DNA of 64,000 bases, from positions 434,001 through 498,000 of the forward strand of contig JADIZV010000002.1 in the NCBI GenBank assembly GCA_016704565.1. The letters run 5' to 3'. Below are positions 45,242 to 54,305 of the stretch, piece after piece. The notes under the pieces are model-generated. The model was not told where the DNA came from, did no database searches, and worked only from the letters and a program-made list of their open reading frames with translations. Positions within the stretch are counted from its first letter, which is position 1. The number at the start of each line of letters is the position of its first letter. Made by a program: the position numbers and the translations under genes. Source of the DNA: Candidatus Phosphoribacter baldrii. GTDB lineage: Bacteria > Actinomycetota > Actinomycetes > Actinomycetales > Dermatophilaceae.

Positions 45242-46796
45242 ATGGCGACGGAGTTCGTCGACCGCGCGGTCCTGCACGTGTTCGCCGGGGACGGTGGCCA
45301 CGGCGTGGCCTCGATCAGGCGGGAGAAGTTCAAACCGCTCGGTGGGCCCGACGGGGGCAACGGCGGGCGAGGCGGCTCGGTCATCCTGCGGGTGGACCCG
45401 CAGGCGACGACGCTGCTGGACTACCACCGCAGTCCGCACCGCCGCGCGTCGGCGGGCAAGCCCGGTGGCGGCCACGCGCCCCGCCCCCGCCGCCCCCCCC
45501 CCGCCGGGGCCGGAGGGCACCGGCGCAGGCGAAGGGGAGGTCGTCGCCGACCTGCTCGGCATGGGAACCGAGCACATCGTGGCTCGTGGGGGCCGCGGCG
45601 GGCTGGGCAACAAGGCGCTCGCGTCGCCGCGGCGCAAGGCCCCAGGCTTCGCGCTGCTCGGGGAGCCGGGGGAGACCGCCGACATCGTCCTGGAGCTCAA
45701 GACGCTCGCCGACGTCGGGCTCATCGGGTTCCCGTCGGCGGGGAAGTCTTCGCTCGTGTCGGTGTTGTCCGCGGCACGACCCAAGATCGCCGACTACCCG
45801 TTCACGACCTTGGTGCCCAACCTCGGGGTCGTCACGGCCGGTCAGGAACGGTTCACCATCGCCGACGTGCCCGGCCTCATCCCGGGCGCCCACGAGGGCA
45901 AGGGCCTGGGGCTGGAGTTCCTGCGGCACATCGAACGCTGTTCGGTGCTGGTCCACGTCGTCGACTGCGCGACGCTGGAGCCGGGCCGCGACCCGCTGAC
46001 CGACCTCGACGTCATCGAACGCGAGTTGGCGCTCTATGTGCCCGACGCAGCACTGGGCGGTCGACCGCTCGCAGACCGCACCCGGGTCATCGTGCTCAAC
46101 AAGGCCGATGTCCCCGAGGCTCGCGAGCTGGCCGAGCTCGTGCGCCCGGACCTAGAGGCCCGCGGGCTCGAGGTGCACATCGTCTCGGCGGTGGCCCGCA
46201 CCGGGCTCAAGGAGCTGTCCTTCTCGCTCGCCCGGCATGTGAAGGCGGCTCGCGACTCCGTCGAAGCGATCATTCGGCCACGAATCGTGTTGCGGCCCAA
46301 GCCGGTTGACGACTCTGGGTTCTCCATCCGCAAGGAGCGCACGCCCGAGGGCGAGGCGGCATACCGGGTGGTCGGGGAGCGGCCGACCCGGTGGGTGCGT
46401 CAGACCGACTTCTCCAACGACGAGGCGGTGGGCTACCTCGCCGACCGACTGCAGCGGCTCGGGGTCGAGGACGCGCTCTACAAGGCGGGCGCGGTCGCGG
46501 GCGACACGGTGCTCATCGGCGATGCCGACAACGCGGTCGTCTTCGACTGGCAGCCGACGCTGTCCTCCGGGGCCGAGTTGCTCGCCGGGCCGCGGGGCAC
46601 CGATCTGCGCCTGGAAGACCATTCGCGTCCCTCGCGCGAGGAGAAGCGCGAGCGGATGCGCGATCGGTATGCCGCCCGCGCCCAGACCCAGGCCGAGCTC
46701 GACGCCGAACGCCGGGCCGGGCACTGGGCGACCGCAGCCGAGGCGGCCGAGGCGGCCGAGATCACGAGTGGACCCACTGAAGGAGAGTCGGAATGA
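45242..46796 (+). pseudogene. obgE: GTPase Obg/CgtA, interrupted by a C-rich frameshift
   Basis: ATG 45242 begins a normal Obg domain (VDRAVLHVFAGDGGHG, KFKPLGGPDGGNGGRGG) to about 45470. Then 45471-45525 is a C-run-rich stretch where the conserved VLPVPEGT region should be, and the protein resumes in another frame with EGEVVADLLGMGT, the G domain (GFPSAGKSS, DVPGLIPGAHEG, NKADV) and the C-terminal OCT domain, ending at TGA 46794-46796. About 25 bases appear to be missing. Obg is a ribosome-assembly and stress GTPase, normally essential, so a local sequencing/assembly fault is likely and the real gene is probably intact. Confidence 0.85.
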
Positions 46797-47209
46797 GCGG
46801 CGGTCACGCGGACTGGAACCAGCAGATCATCGACACGTTCCGGGCCAACAACGGGGTCGTGCCGCAGTTCGGGCGCTCGCTCATCCTCGTCCACCACCGA
46901 GGGGCCAAGTCGGGAATCGAGCGGATCAGCCCGCTGATGGGCCGACGCGATGGCGAGGACACCTGGCTCATCGCTGCGTCCAAGGCCGGTGCCCCGGACA
47001 ACCCGGCCTGGTATCACAACCTCCTGGCCCACCCGGACGTCGACATCGAAACCCCGGACGGCGTCGTTCCCGTGCGGGCGGAGGAACTGACCGGGGCGGA
47101 GCGCGAGGCCGCCTGGGCAAAGTTCACCGTCATCCCGACTTTCGCGGAATACCAACGCAACACCACGCGGACCATCCCGGTCCTCGCTTTGCGCCGTCGG
47201 CCCGCCTGA
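46793..47209 (+). CDS. deazaflavin (F420)-dependent nitroreductase family protein
   Basis: 138 aa, ATG overlapping the obgE stop. DDN-type split beta-barrel: LILVHHRGAKSGIERISPL, LIAASKAGAPDNPAWYHNL, then ADVDIETPDGV-like block. These enzymes use F420H2 to reduce quinones or nitro compounds. Confidence 0.88.
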   Translation: MSGGHADWNQQIIDTFRANNGVVPQFGRSLILVHHRGAKSGIERISPLMGRRDGEDTWLIAASKAGAPDNPAWYHNLLAHPDVDIETPDGVVPVRAEELTGAEREAAWAKFTVIPTFAEYQRNTTRTIPVLALRRRPA

Positions 47210-47228
47210 GCGGGGTGCGACCGGCTCC

Positions 47229-47855
47229 TCAGCCCAACCAGCGGGTCAGGTCGTCGTGTCCGGCGCCGGCCAGGCGTTCCAGCGCGGCCGGGCGCCCGGT
47301 GAGGGCCAGGCCGATGGCGTATGCCGGCCCGCTCACCTGAGGTCCCTCGCCATGATGCCAGTCGAGATCGGTCGCGACGAGCTCGACTGGCGGGGTGCCA
47401 CGACTGGTGAATCCGGCCTGGGCGGCCGGTGACACGAGGAAGTCGAGCGACTGACGCCACACCTCCGGGTCGCGGGGATCGTTGATGCCCAACGGGATTC
47501 GCAAGTCCTGACCGTGGACGAGGTTGTCGGTCAGCGGCGCCAACGGCCCCTGGCCGGGCGGCGTGAAGTGGCTCTCGGCGTTGGCCCGCAGGTCGGCGAT
47601 GAGGTCGGCTGTCGGGCGGCGGCCCTGGGATTTGGCGAGGGAGTTGTTGGCCCGATGGAAGCTGCCGCGGGCCTTGACCATGGCCAGCCCGAAGGCCGGC
47701 AGGGAAACCTTGAACGGGACGACGAGGTGCCCGGCCAGCTCTCGCACCGTCCACGTGCCGCACAGGCTGGGTGTCTGCCACTGGTCCTCGGTGAGGCCGT
47801 CGAGCACGTCGGCAATGCCTCGCCGTTCCGCGGCGATGTCATCCCAGATCGTCAT
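47229..47855 (-). CDS. maleylpyruvate isomerase-family mycothiol-dependent protein
   Basis: 208 aa, DinB-superfamily four-helix bundle: SLCGTWTVRELAGHLV (first metal His), DNLVHGQDLRIPLG (H..D motif) and DLDWHHGEG. Members transfer mycothiol or bind Zn/Ni; substrate unknown. A TAGGCT hexamer sits 6 bases before the ATG (leaderless). Confidence 0.82.
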   Translation of the reverse strand: MTIWDDIAAERRGIADVLDGLTEDQWQTPSLCGTWTVRELAGHLVVPFKVSLPAFGLAMVKARGSFHRANNSLAKSQGRRPTADLIADLRANAESHFTPPGQGPLAPLTDNLVHGQDLRIPLGINDPRDPEVWRQSLDFLVSPAAQAGFTSRGTPPVELVATDLDWHHGEGPQVSGPAYAIGLALTGRPAALERLAGAGHDDLTRWLG

Positions 47856-47861
47856 GGGCGC

Positions 47862-47867
47862 AGCCTA
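47862..47867 (-). promoter_or_regulatory. -10 hexamer, leaderless start of DinB-family gene
   Basis: TAGGCT on the minus strand, 6 bases before ATG 47855. Confidence 0.45.
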
Positions 47868-47973
47868 AGCCCGGATGTAGGCGCGGCATCGGAGAACCCG
47901 AGGCTCAATGCGGCATACCGAAGGGCCGGTCCGGCACGCGCCCTAGTTGTCGGTCCACGAAGGCAGCGCGCAC

Positions 47974-47979
47974 TACGAT
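47974..47979 (+). promoter_or_regulatory. -10 hexamer, leaderless start of small membrane gene
   Basis: TACGAT, 6 bases before ATG 47986. Confidence 0.45.
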
Positions 47980-47985
47980 CATCCG

Positions 47986-48294
47986 ATGCACGGGGAGCTC
48001 AAAGACTACCGCCAACCCATGGTCACCTCGATGGGCATCCTGCTCGGATTCTTGCTCAACTTCCTTGCGGGGTGGGGGATTCGGACGGGGCAAGCGGTCG
48101 AGGACTTCGCCGACGGACTGATCCTGGGCACCGTCGTCCTCGCGGTGGCGGGGATGCTCGTCACCCTGCTGCGCATCCTCCGAGCCGATCTCGGCAGTCG
48201 CGATCCCGCTCTCTACTACCGGGACACCTTGCGGCTCTACGTCGCCAGCGTGGGATTTGCGTTCGCTGGCCTGGTGGTTGGCATTCTGTTGTGA
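47986..48294 (+). CDS. small membrane protein, function unknown
   Basis: 102 aa, start chosen at ATG 47986 because a TACGAT -10 lies 6 bases upstream. Three hydrophobic helices (about 15-33, 42-62, 83-102) with a charged loop RILRADLGSRDPALYYRDTLRLY. Not recognised. 28 bases upstream of proB. Confidence 0.65.
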   Translation: MHGELKDYRQPMVTSMGILLGFLLNFLAGWGIRTGQAVEDFADGLILGTVVLAVAGMLVTLLRILRADLGSRDPALYYRDTLRLYVASVGFAFAGLVVGILL

Positions 48295-48308
48295 AAGTGC
48301 CCGCCACC

Positions 48309-48314
48309 TAGACT
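48309..48314 (+). promoter_or_regulatory. -10 hexamer, leaderless start of proB
   Basis: TAGACT, 8 bases before GTG 48323; the gap is filled by GGTATGCC, a copy of the abundant octamer. Confidence 0.45.
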
Positions 48315-48322
48315 GGTATGCC

Positions 48323-49432
48323 GTGCCCCGAACCGCCGTCGCCCGGGCCCGTCGCCTCGTGGTCAAGGTCGGGTCCAGTTCGCTGACCACGCCCCGTGGG
48401 GGGCTGGACCCGAGCCGTCTCACCGCCCTCGTCGAGGCGCTGGCCGCCCGACACCAGCGCGACACCCAACTCGTGCTCGTCTCCTCTGGTGCTATCGCCG
48501 CGGGGATGGGGCCGCTTGGCCTGACCAAGCGACCGAAAGACCTGGCGACCCAGCAGGCGGCGGCGAGCGTCGGGCAGGGAGCCCTGATCGCGGCATACCA
48601 GCAGGCGTTCGGCAACCACGCGATCACGGTGGGCCAGGTCCTGCTCACGATCGATGACGTGACCCGGCGGACCCACTACCTCAACGCCCGGCGCACCTTG
48701 GAGCGGTTGCTGGACCTGCGGGTCCTGCCCGTGGTCAACGAGAACGACACCGTGGCCACCCACGAGATCCGTTTCGGCGACAACGATCGCCTGGCCGCGC
48801 TCGTCGCGTTGCTCATCCAGGCCGACGCTCTGGTGTTGCTCTCGGATGTCGATGCGCTCTATGACGGGCCGCCCAGTCAGCCTGGGGCACAACGGATCCC
48901 GATCGTCCGGGGAGCGCATGACCTCCAGGATGTCGTCGTCGCGGGTGCCGGGACGCAGGTCGGCACTGGGGGCATGGCGACCAAGGTGGAGGCGGCCGCG
49001 ATCGCCAACGCGGCCGGCATACCCACCCTGCTCACGGCGACCGACCGCGTGTCGGACGCATTGCGCGGCAAGGACGTCGGGACGGTCTTCCTGCCGGGCA
49101 CCCGCCGCCCTCCGTCGCGCCTGTTGTGGCTGGCGCATGCGACCACCCCGCACGGCCGACTCGTCCTCGACGACGGGGCGGTGCAGGCGGTCGTCACCCG
49201 CCGCAAGTCACTCTTGCCCGCAGGCATCGTGCGCGTGGAAGGCAGTTTCGTCGGCGGTGACCCGGTCGATGTCTGCGACCCCCAGGGCCGTGCGGTGGCC
49301 CGCGGGATCGTCAACTACGGCTCTGACGAACTGCCGACGCTCCTCGGGCGGTCGACCCGCGACCTGGCCCGTGAGCTCGGTCCCGAGTACCAACGCGAGG
49401 TCATCCACCGGGACGCCCTCGTCGTCCTTTAG
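48323..49432 (+). CDS. proB: glutamate 5-kinase
   Basis: 369 aa, GTG start. First step of proline synthesis: ATP-dependent phosphorylation of glutamate. Amino-acid kinase domain with VVKVGSSSLT at the N-terminus, SSGAIAAG, NENDTVAT and GTGGMATKVEAA; C-terminal PUA domain (about 275-365). proA follows but is separated by an antisense EamA gene. Confidence 0.95.
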   Translation: MPRTAVARARRLVVKVGSSSLTTPRGGLDPSRLTALVEALAARHQRDTQLVLVSSGAIAAGMGPLGLTKRPKDLATQQAAASVGQGALIAAYQQAFGNHAITVGQVLLTIDDVTRRTHYLNARRTLERLLDLRVLPVVNENDTVATHEIRFGDNDRLAALVALLIQADALVLLSDVDALYDGPPSQPGAQRIPIVRGAHDLQDVVVAGAGTQVGTGGMATKVEAAAIANAAGIPTLLTATDRVSDALRGKDVGTVFLPGTRRPPSRLLWLAHATTPHGRLVLDDGAVQAVVTRRKSLLPAGIVRVEGSFVGGDPVDVCDPQGRAVARGIVNYGSDELPTLLGRSTRDLARELGPEYQREVIHRDALVVL

Positions 49433-50439
49433 GCGTTCGACCCCGCCTCGCGGGCTCTGCGGTCCGGGCTGTTGATCGTCAGCGCCGCGGCCAGGACCAC
49501 GCCGAACCCGGCGACCGCGGCCCAGGTGAGGTGCTCGCCGAGCACGAGCGTCCCGAGCAGAACCGACACCACCGGGATGAGGTAGGTGATCGTCGACCCG
49601 ACCACCGGCCCCGCCGCGCGCACGACGTCGTACTGGAACATGAAGGCCAGCCCCGTCCCGAGCGCGCCAAGCGCCAGGACCGCGAGCAACGGCAACCAGG
49701 CCCGTATGCCGCCCACCGTGCCATGCGTGGCCCACGGGGTCGCGAGGTGGTCGCGGTCGAGCCACCACGCGACAAGCGAGGTGGGGATGAGGAAGCCGCT
49801 GCCGACGAGCAGCACCGCGGCCGGTTGCGACAACCCGCCGAGGTCGGCCCCCGACAGGAACCGGCGGTAGTAGGTCCAGCCCACGCCATAGGACGCGCCC
49901 CCGGCGACCGCCATCCCGAAGCCCAGCAGGTCGGGACGCTCGGCGACCGTCCACGGCTGGGCGATGAGCACGACCCCGAGGAAGCCGACTGTCACGGCGG
50001 CGAGCTTGCGCGCCGAGGGTCGCTCGTGCGGCAGCAACACCAGCCCGGCCAACACGGTCGCGATAGGGGTCGTCGAGTTGCCGATCCCGGCCAGCGCCGA
50101 GGAAACCCGGGTCTCGGACATCGCGAACAGGGTGAACGGGAACGCGGAGAGGAAGAACCCGAAGACGATCATGTGCCGCCAGACCTGCCAGCCGCGCGGC
50201 AACCGCCCGCCAGCCATCGCCAGGAGGCCGAGGACGACGGCCGTGCCGGTGAGCACCCGCAGCGTCGCGATCTGGACCGGGCTCATCGCCTCAAGCCCGA
50301 CCTTCATGAACAGGAAGCTCGACCCCCAGATGAGCACGAGCACGGCGAACTTCACCTGCCAGGCAACGCGGGGCGCGCGCACCGAGCCAGGGGTAGGCCG
50401 TGTGGTCGCCGACGTGGTCACCGAGACAGTGTGGGCCAT
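49429..50439 (-). CDS. EamA/DMT family transporter
   Basis: 336 aa, ten hydrophobic helices in two EamA repeats (about 30-160 and 180-320); KFAVLVLIWGSSFLFMKVGLE is the classic opening. Exports metabolites or drugs; substrate unknown. Its 3' end overlaps the proB stop by 4 bases on the other strand. Confidence 0.88.
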   Translation of the reverse strand: MAHTVSVTTSATTRPTPGSVRAPRVAWQVKFAVLVLIWGSSFLFMKVGLEAMSPVQIATLRVLTGTAVVLGLLAMAGGRLPRGWQVWRHMIVFGFFLSAFPFTLFAMSETRVSSALAGIGNSTTPIATVLAGLVLLPHERPSARKLAAVTVGFLGVVLIAQPWTVAERPDLLGFGMAVAGGASYGVGWTYYRRFLSGADLGGLSQPAAVLLVGSGFLIPTSLVAWWLDRDHLATPWATHGTVGGIRAWLPLLAVLALGALGTGLAFMFQYDVVRAAGPVVGSTITYLIPVVSVLLGTLVLGEHLTWAAVAGFGVVLAAALTINSPDRRAREAGSNA

Positions 50440-50538
50440 ACCACTGACAACGCTCCTCAGCCGTCCGCCGTGAGTGACCTCGGCTCGGTCCCAGGAACAC
50501 CGGCTGCGGACGTCGAGGCAAGGGTGAGGGCAGCGGCA

Positions 50539-50544
50539 TACCCT
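50539..50544 (+). promoter_or_regulatory. -10 hexamer, leaderless start of proA
   Basis: TACCCT, 6 bases before ATG 50551, overlapping CGGCATAC. Confidence 0.5.
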
Positions 50545-50550
50545 TGGGAC

Positions 50551-51843
50551 ATGGTTGACCGCACCGCGCCGGACCCCGCCGTCGTCGCCCTTGTCGCCGA
50601 GCTGGCCGGGCGCGCCAAGACCGCCTCACGGCGGCTGGCCCTGCTGTCGCGGGCCGACAAGGATGCCGCGCTGCACGCCATCGCCGACGCTCTCGATGCG
50701 GCCATCCCACTCGTCGTGGAGGCCAACGCCGACGACCTGACCCGCGGCCGCGAGCGCGGCATGGCTGAGGGGTTGCTCGACCGGCTCATGCTCGACGAGG
50801 CGCGGATCCGCGCCATCGCGCAGGCGGTCCGCGACGTGGCCGCGTTGCCCGACCCGGTCGGTGAGGTCGTCCGCGGCTCGACCTTGCCCAACGGGCTGCA
50901 GATCCGCCAGGTCCGGGTGCCCATGGGGGTCGTGGGGATGATCTACGAGGCCCGGCCCAACGTCACGGTCGATGCGGCAGCGCTTGGGCTCAAGTCCGGC
51001 AACGCGGTTGTCCTGCGTGGCGGGTCTGCGGCGGGCGCGAGCAACCGGGCCCTCGTCGGCGTGGTGCGCGCTGCGCTCGTGGCTCGGGGGCTGCCCGCGG
51101 ACGCGGTCGTCCTGCTCGATGAGGGCGGGCACGACGCGGCCCGCGCTCTCATGACGGCCCGCGGCCTGGTCGACCTGGTCATCCCGCGTGGCGGGGCCGA
51201 CCTCATCCGGACCGTCGTCATGGAGTCGACGGTCCCGGTCATCGAGACCGGCATCGGGGTCAACCATGTCTACGTCGACGCCGCCGCCGACCTCGACAAG
51301 GCGCTCACCCTCGTCATGAACTCCAAGACCCACCGGCCGAGCGTCTGCAACGCCGCGGAGTCGCTCCTGGTGCACGAAGCGGTGGCCGAGGACTTCCTGC
51401 CCAAGGCCCTCACCGCGCTCGCCGGCGCCGGTGTGGTTCTGCACGTGGCGCCCGAGGTGAGTCGGCACGCGGAGGCGGCGGGGGCGGCATACGAGCTCGC
51501 GACCGATGCGGACTACGCGACGGAGTGGCACCGGCTGGAGATGAATGTCCGCACCGTCCGCGACCTCGACGCGGCCCTGGACCACATCCGGGTCAACGGG
51601 TCGATGCACACCGAGGTGATTGTCACCGAGAGTCGTTCCGCGGCAAGACGATTCGTCGCCGAGGTGGACGCGGCCGTCGTCATGGTCAACGCGTCCAGCC
51701 GCTTCACCGACGGCGGTCAGTTCGGGATGGGTGCCGAGATCGGCATCTCCACCCAGAAGCTGCACGCGCGCGGCCCGATGGCCCTCCCGGAGCTGACGAC
51801 GACCAAGTGGATCGTCGATGGCGACGGACAGGTGCGTGGTTGA
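50551..51843 (+). CDS. proA: glutamate-5-semialdehyde dehydrogenase
   Basis: 430 aa from ATG 50551. NADPH-dependent reduction of glutamyl-5-phosphate in proline synthesis. Conserved GVVGMIYEARPNVTVDAA, KSGNAVVLRGGS and catalytic Cys in RPSVCNAAE near residue 264; C-terminal GGQFGMGAEIGISTQKLHARGP block intact. Confidence 0.95.
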   Translation: MVDRTAPDPAVVALVAELAGRAKTASRRLALLSRADKDAALHAIADALDAAIPLVVEANADDLTRGRERGMAEGLLDRLMLDEARIRAIAQAVRDVAALPDPVGEVVRGSTLPNGLQIRQVRVPMGVVGMIYEARPNVTVDAAALGLKSGNAVVLRGGSAAGASNRALVGVVRAALVARGLPADAVVLLDEGGHDAARALMTARGLVDLVIPRGGADLIRTVVMESTVPVIETGIGVNHVYVDAAADLDKALTLVMNSKTHRPSVCNAAESLLVHEAVAEDFLPKALTALAGAGVVLHVAPEVSRHAEAAGAAYELATDADYATEWHRLEMNVRTVRDLDAALDHIRVNGSMHTEVIVTESRSAARRFVAEVDAAVVMVNASSRFTDGGQFGMGAEIGISTQKLHARGPMALPELTTTKWIVDGDGQVRG

Positions 51844-51891
51844 CCGGACGGCCAGTGCGCGACGAACCGAATCCAACGACAGGGGTTAGCC

Positions 51892-52359
51892 ATGAAGCCA
51901 GACGAGTTGCGTGAGCTCTACCGCGGCGGACGCCCCAACGAGCGGGCCAAGTCGATCCAGCGTCGCCTGATGCCGATCGCGCGCCTTGGCCTGGTCCCGT
52001 TCAGCGCGGTCCTGGAAGTCACCGGACGGCGAAGCGGGCGGCCGATCCAGCTGCCGATCGTCGTCCTCACGGTGGCGGGTTCGCGTTACGTCGTGTCGAT
52101 GCTCGGGCCGACGGTCAACTGGGTCCGCAATGTCGAGGCGGCCGACGGCAAGGCCGTGGTGATGCGCGGGCGCCGCCGCTACGTGCGGCTGGTTCGCGTC
52201 GCCCCTGGCGAGGCGGCCCCGGTGTTGCGCCGCTATCTGCGCATCGCCCGCTCCGGCCGAGTCCACATGGACCTCACCTCGACCAGCACCGACCAGGAGT
52301 TGGCTGCCGCTGCCGACCGTTATCCGGTCTTCCGGATCGACCCCGCACCGGCTGGCTAG
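51892..52359 (+). CDS. nitroreductase/deazaflavin-type reductase family protein
   Basis: 155 aa, ATG start. Split-barrel protein with LEVTGRRSGRPIQLPIVV, VSMLGPTVNWVRNVEAADGKAV-type blocks of the F420-dependent (PF04075) family; second such gene in 5 kb. Stop is convergent with and overlaps the GT2 gene by 4 bases. Confidence 0.82.
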   Translation: MKPDELRELYRGGRPNERAKSIQRRLMPIARLGLVPFSAVLEVTGRRSGRPIQLPIVVLTVAGSRYVVSMLGPTVNWVRNVEAADGKAVVMRGRRRYVRLVRVAPGEAAPVLRRYLRIARSGRVHMDLTSTSTDQELAAAADRYPVFRIDPAPAG

Positions 52360-53324
52360 TCGACGAGTGAGTCTATGAGCGAGTCGGAGGCGATGAAGTA
52401 TGCCGGCCGCCCCTGCAACTGGGTATACATCCGCCCGACGTACTCACCGAGCAAGCCGAGGCAGAACAGCTGCACTGCACCGACACCAGCGACGATGACC
52501 ACGGTCGAGGTCCACCCGGGGATCGTCGTGCCGGGGGTCCTCGAGGCGATGACCAGGACGATCGCGGCGACGAGCATCAACGCGCCGCCGATGAGCCCGA
52601 GGTAGGTGGCCAGCCGAAGCGGGAAGAGCGAGAAGCCGGTCACCGAGTCGACCGAGAGCTTGAGCATCGTGAGGAACGGATACTTCGAGGTCCCTGCGGC
52701 CCGCTCCTCCCGGCGGTAGGCGACACTCGTGGACGGGAAACCCAACGCCGGCACGACGAAGCGCAGCACTCGGTTGGTGTCGGGCAGGCTGTTCACGGCA
52801 TCGACGGTGGCCCGGGACATCAGCCGGAAGTCGCCCGCGTCGGACTGCGCGGTCGTGCCGGAGATCCGGCGGATGAGCGAGTAGAACATCCGGGCGGTCG
52901 TCCGCTTGAACACCGAGTCGGTCGAGCGGTCCGAGCGCACCCCATAGACGACGTCGACCCCGTCCCGGCGAGCGGTCTGCAGCATCTCGGCGATGACCTC
53001 GGGCGGGTCCTGCAGGTCGGCGTCGATCGTCACCATGTAGTCGCCTCGGGCTCGGGCCAGCCCGGCCGAGATCGCCGCCTGGTGCCCCGCGTTGGCCCGC
53101 AGCCGCACGACCCGCACCTGCGCCCACTCCCGGGCCAGCTTGTGCAGCAGCGCAGGGGTGAGGTCGCGGCTGCCGTCGTCGACGCAGACCACCTCGTAGC
53201 GCTCGGTCAGCGCGTCGAGCACCGGCCGCAAGCGCTGCGCGAGAAGCGGCAGCACCTCTTGCTCGTTGAACATGGGGATGACCACGGACAGTTCGGGGCG
53301 CTCGGTGGTCGGGTCCGCGGTCAT
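52356..53324 (-). CDS. glycosyltransferase family 2, polyprenyl-phosphate sugar type
   Basis: 322 aa from ATG 53324. GT-A domain with VVIPMFNEQEVLP, VVCVDDGSRD and the DADLQDPPEV motif near 97-106, then two C-terminal hydrophobic helices (about 230-255 and 265-295). Layout of GtrB/dolichol-phosphate-mannose-synthase-like enzymes that load a sugar on a lipid carrier at the membrane. Confidence 0.9.
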   Translation of the reverse strand: MTADPTTERPELSVVIPMFNEQEVLPLLAQRLRPVLDALTERYEVVCVDDGSRDLTPALLHKLAREWAQVRVVRLRANAGHQAAISAGLARARGDYMVTIDADLQDPPEVIAEMLQTARRDGVDVVYGVRSDRSTDSVFKRTTARMFYSLIRRISGTTAQSDAGDFRLMSRATVDAVNSLPDTNRVLRFVVPALGFPSTSVAYRREERAAGTSKYPFLTMLKLSVDSVTGFSLFPLRLATYLGLIGGALMLVAAIVLVIASRTPGTTIPGWTSTVVIVAGVGAVQLFCLGLLGEYVGRMYTQLQGRPAYFIASDSLIDSLVD

Positions 53325-53331
53325 GGTCCCA

Positions 53332-53337
53332 AGGGTA
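53332..53337 (-). promoter_or_regulatory. -10 hexamer, leaderless start of GT2 gene
   Basis: TACCCT on the minus strand, 7 bases before ATG 53324. Confidence 0.45.
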
Positions 53338-53463
53338 CGGGCCCACACGTGAGCCGCCTGCGAGCTGGCTGTGCGTCTCCGGTGAGATAGCGCGCGCGGT
53401 GGGCGGGCGGCATACGGGGACGACGTGAGGTATGCCGCGCGCACGGTGAGGGGAGGCACCCGC

Positions 53464-53469
53464 TAGCAT
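53464..53469 (+). promoter_or_regulatory. -10 hexamer, leaderless start of small gene before nadD
   Basis: TAGCAT, 6 bases before ATG 53476. Confidence 0.5.
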
Positions 53470-53475
53470 GTGCCC

Positions 53476-53670
53476 ATGTCCGCGAGCGTGCTTCCTGCCC
53501 TTGTCCGTGCGGAGGGCGAGGCCCACCGCCAGCTGCCGATGCCGGCGGAGATCTACGGCGTCATCGCCCTGGTGCTGTTCATCCTCCTGCTCGCCCTGCT
53601 GTGGTCGTTCCGTGGCACCGCCTACAAGGTGCGCGACAAGCACTCCAAGCCCAGCGGGGGCCACCACTGA
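53476..53670 (+). CDS. small single-helix membrane protein upstream of nadD
   Basis: 64 aa, one hydrophobic helix at about residues 26-46 followed by a basic tail (KVRDKHSKPSGGHH). Stop overlaps the presumed nadD start. Function unknown; coding is supported by operon position, leaderless promoter and helix. Confidence 0.6.
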   Translation: MSASVLPALVRAEGEAHRQLPMPAEIYGVIALVLFILLLALLWSFRGTAYKVRDKHSKPSGGHH

Positions 53671-54305
53671 TCCAGCGGATCGGGGTGATGGGTGGGACCT
53701 TCGATCCCGTCCACCATGGCCACCTGGTCGCTGCCAGCGAGGTCCAGGCGCTCCTGAACCTCGACGAGGTCGTCTTCGTCCCCACCGGCCAGCCGTGGCA
53801 GAAGGACGGGACGGATGTCTCGCCAGCCGAACATCGCTATCTCATGACGGTCATCGCGACCGCCTCGAACCCTCGGTTCACCGTCAGCCGGGTCGACATC
53901 GACCGGGACGGGCCGACCTACACCATCGACACCCTGCGGGACCTGCGCGAGCAGCGGCCTGACGCGGAGCTGTTCTTCATCACCGGCGCCGACGCCCTCG
54001 CCCAGATCCTCACCTGGAAGGACGTCAACGAGCTCTGGTCGCTGGCCCACTTCGTCGGAGTGACCAGGCCCGGGCACGTGCTCAGTGACAAGGGACTGCC
54101 GACCGACAAGATCACGCTCACCGAGGTGCCTGCCCTGGCGATCTCGTCCACGGACTGCCGGGAGCGGGTCGGGCGTGGGGAGCCGGTGTGGTACCTCGTG
54201 CCCGACGGCGTGGTCCAATACATCGGGAAGCACCGCCTCTATCACCCTCACGACGAGCACCCCGCCAACGCACACCCTGCCCACGAGCACCCTAGGAACC
54301 TGTGA
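53667..54305 (+). CDS. nadD: nicotinate-nucleotide adenylyltransferase
   Basis: 212 aa if it begins at CTG 53667, which overlaps the previous stop as CTGA and has GCGGGGG 6 bases upstream. The first beta strand IQRIGVMGGTFDPVHHGHLV requires a start before Arg4; the first ATG/GTG (53685/53688) would cut into that strand. GxFxPxHxGH and ISSTDCR (SxTxxR) motifs are present. Makes nicotinate adenine dinucleotide for NAD synthesis. The C-terminus ends in a His/Pro-rich tail of about 20 residues not typical of the family. Confidence 0.9.
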   Translation: MIQRIGVMGGTFDPVHHGHLVAASEVQALLNLDEVVFVPTGQPWQKDGTDVSPAEHRYLMTVIATASNPRFTVSRVDIDRDGPTYTIDTLRDLREQRPDAELFFITGADALAQILTWKDVNELWSLAHFVGVTRPGHVLSDKGLPTDKITLTEVPALAISSTDCRERVGRGEPVWYLVPDGVVQYIGKHRLYHPHDEHPANAHPAHEHPRNL

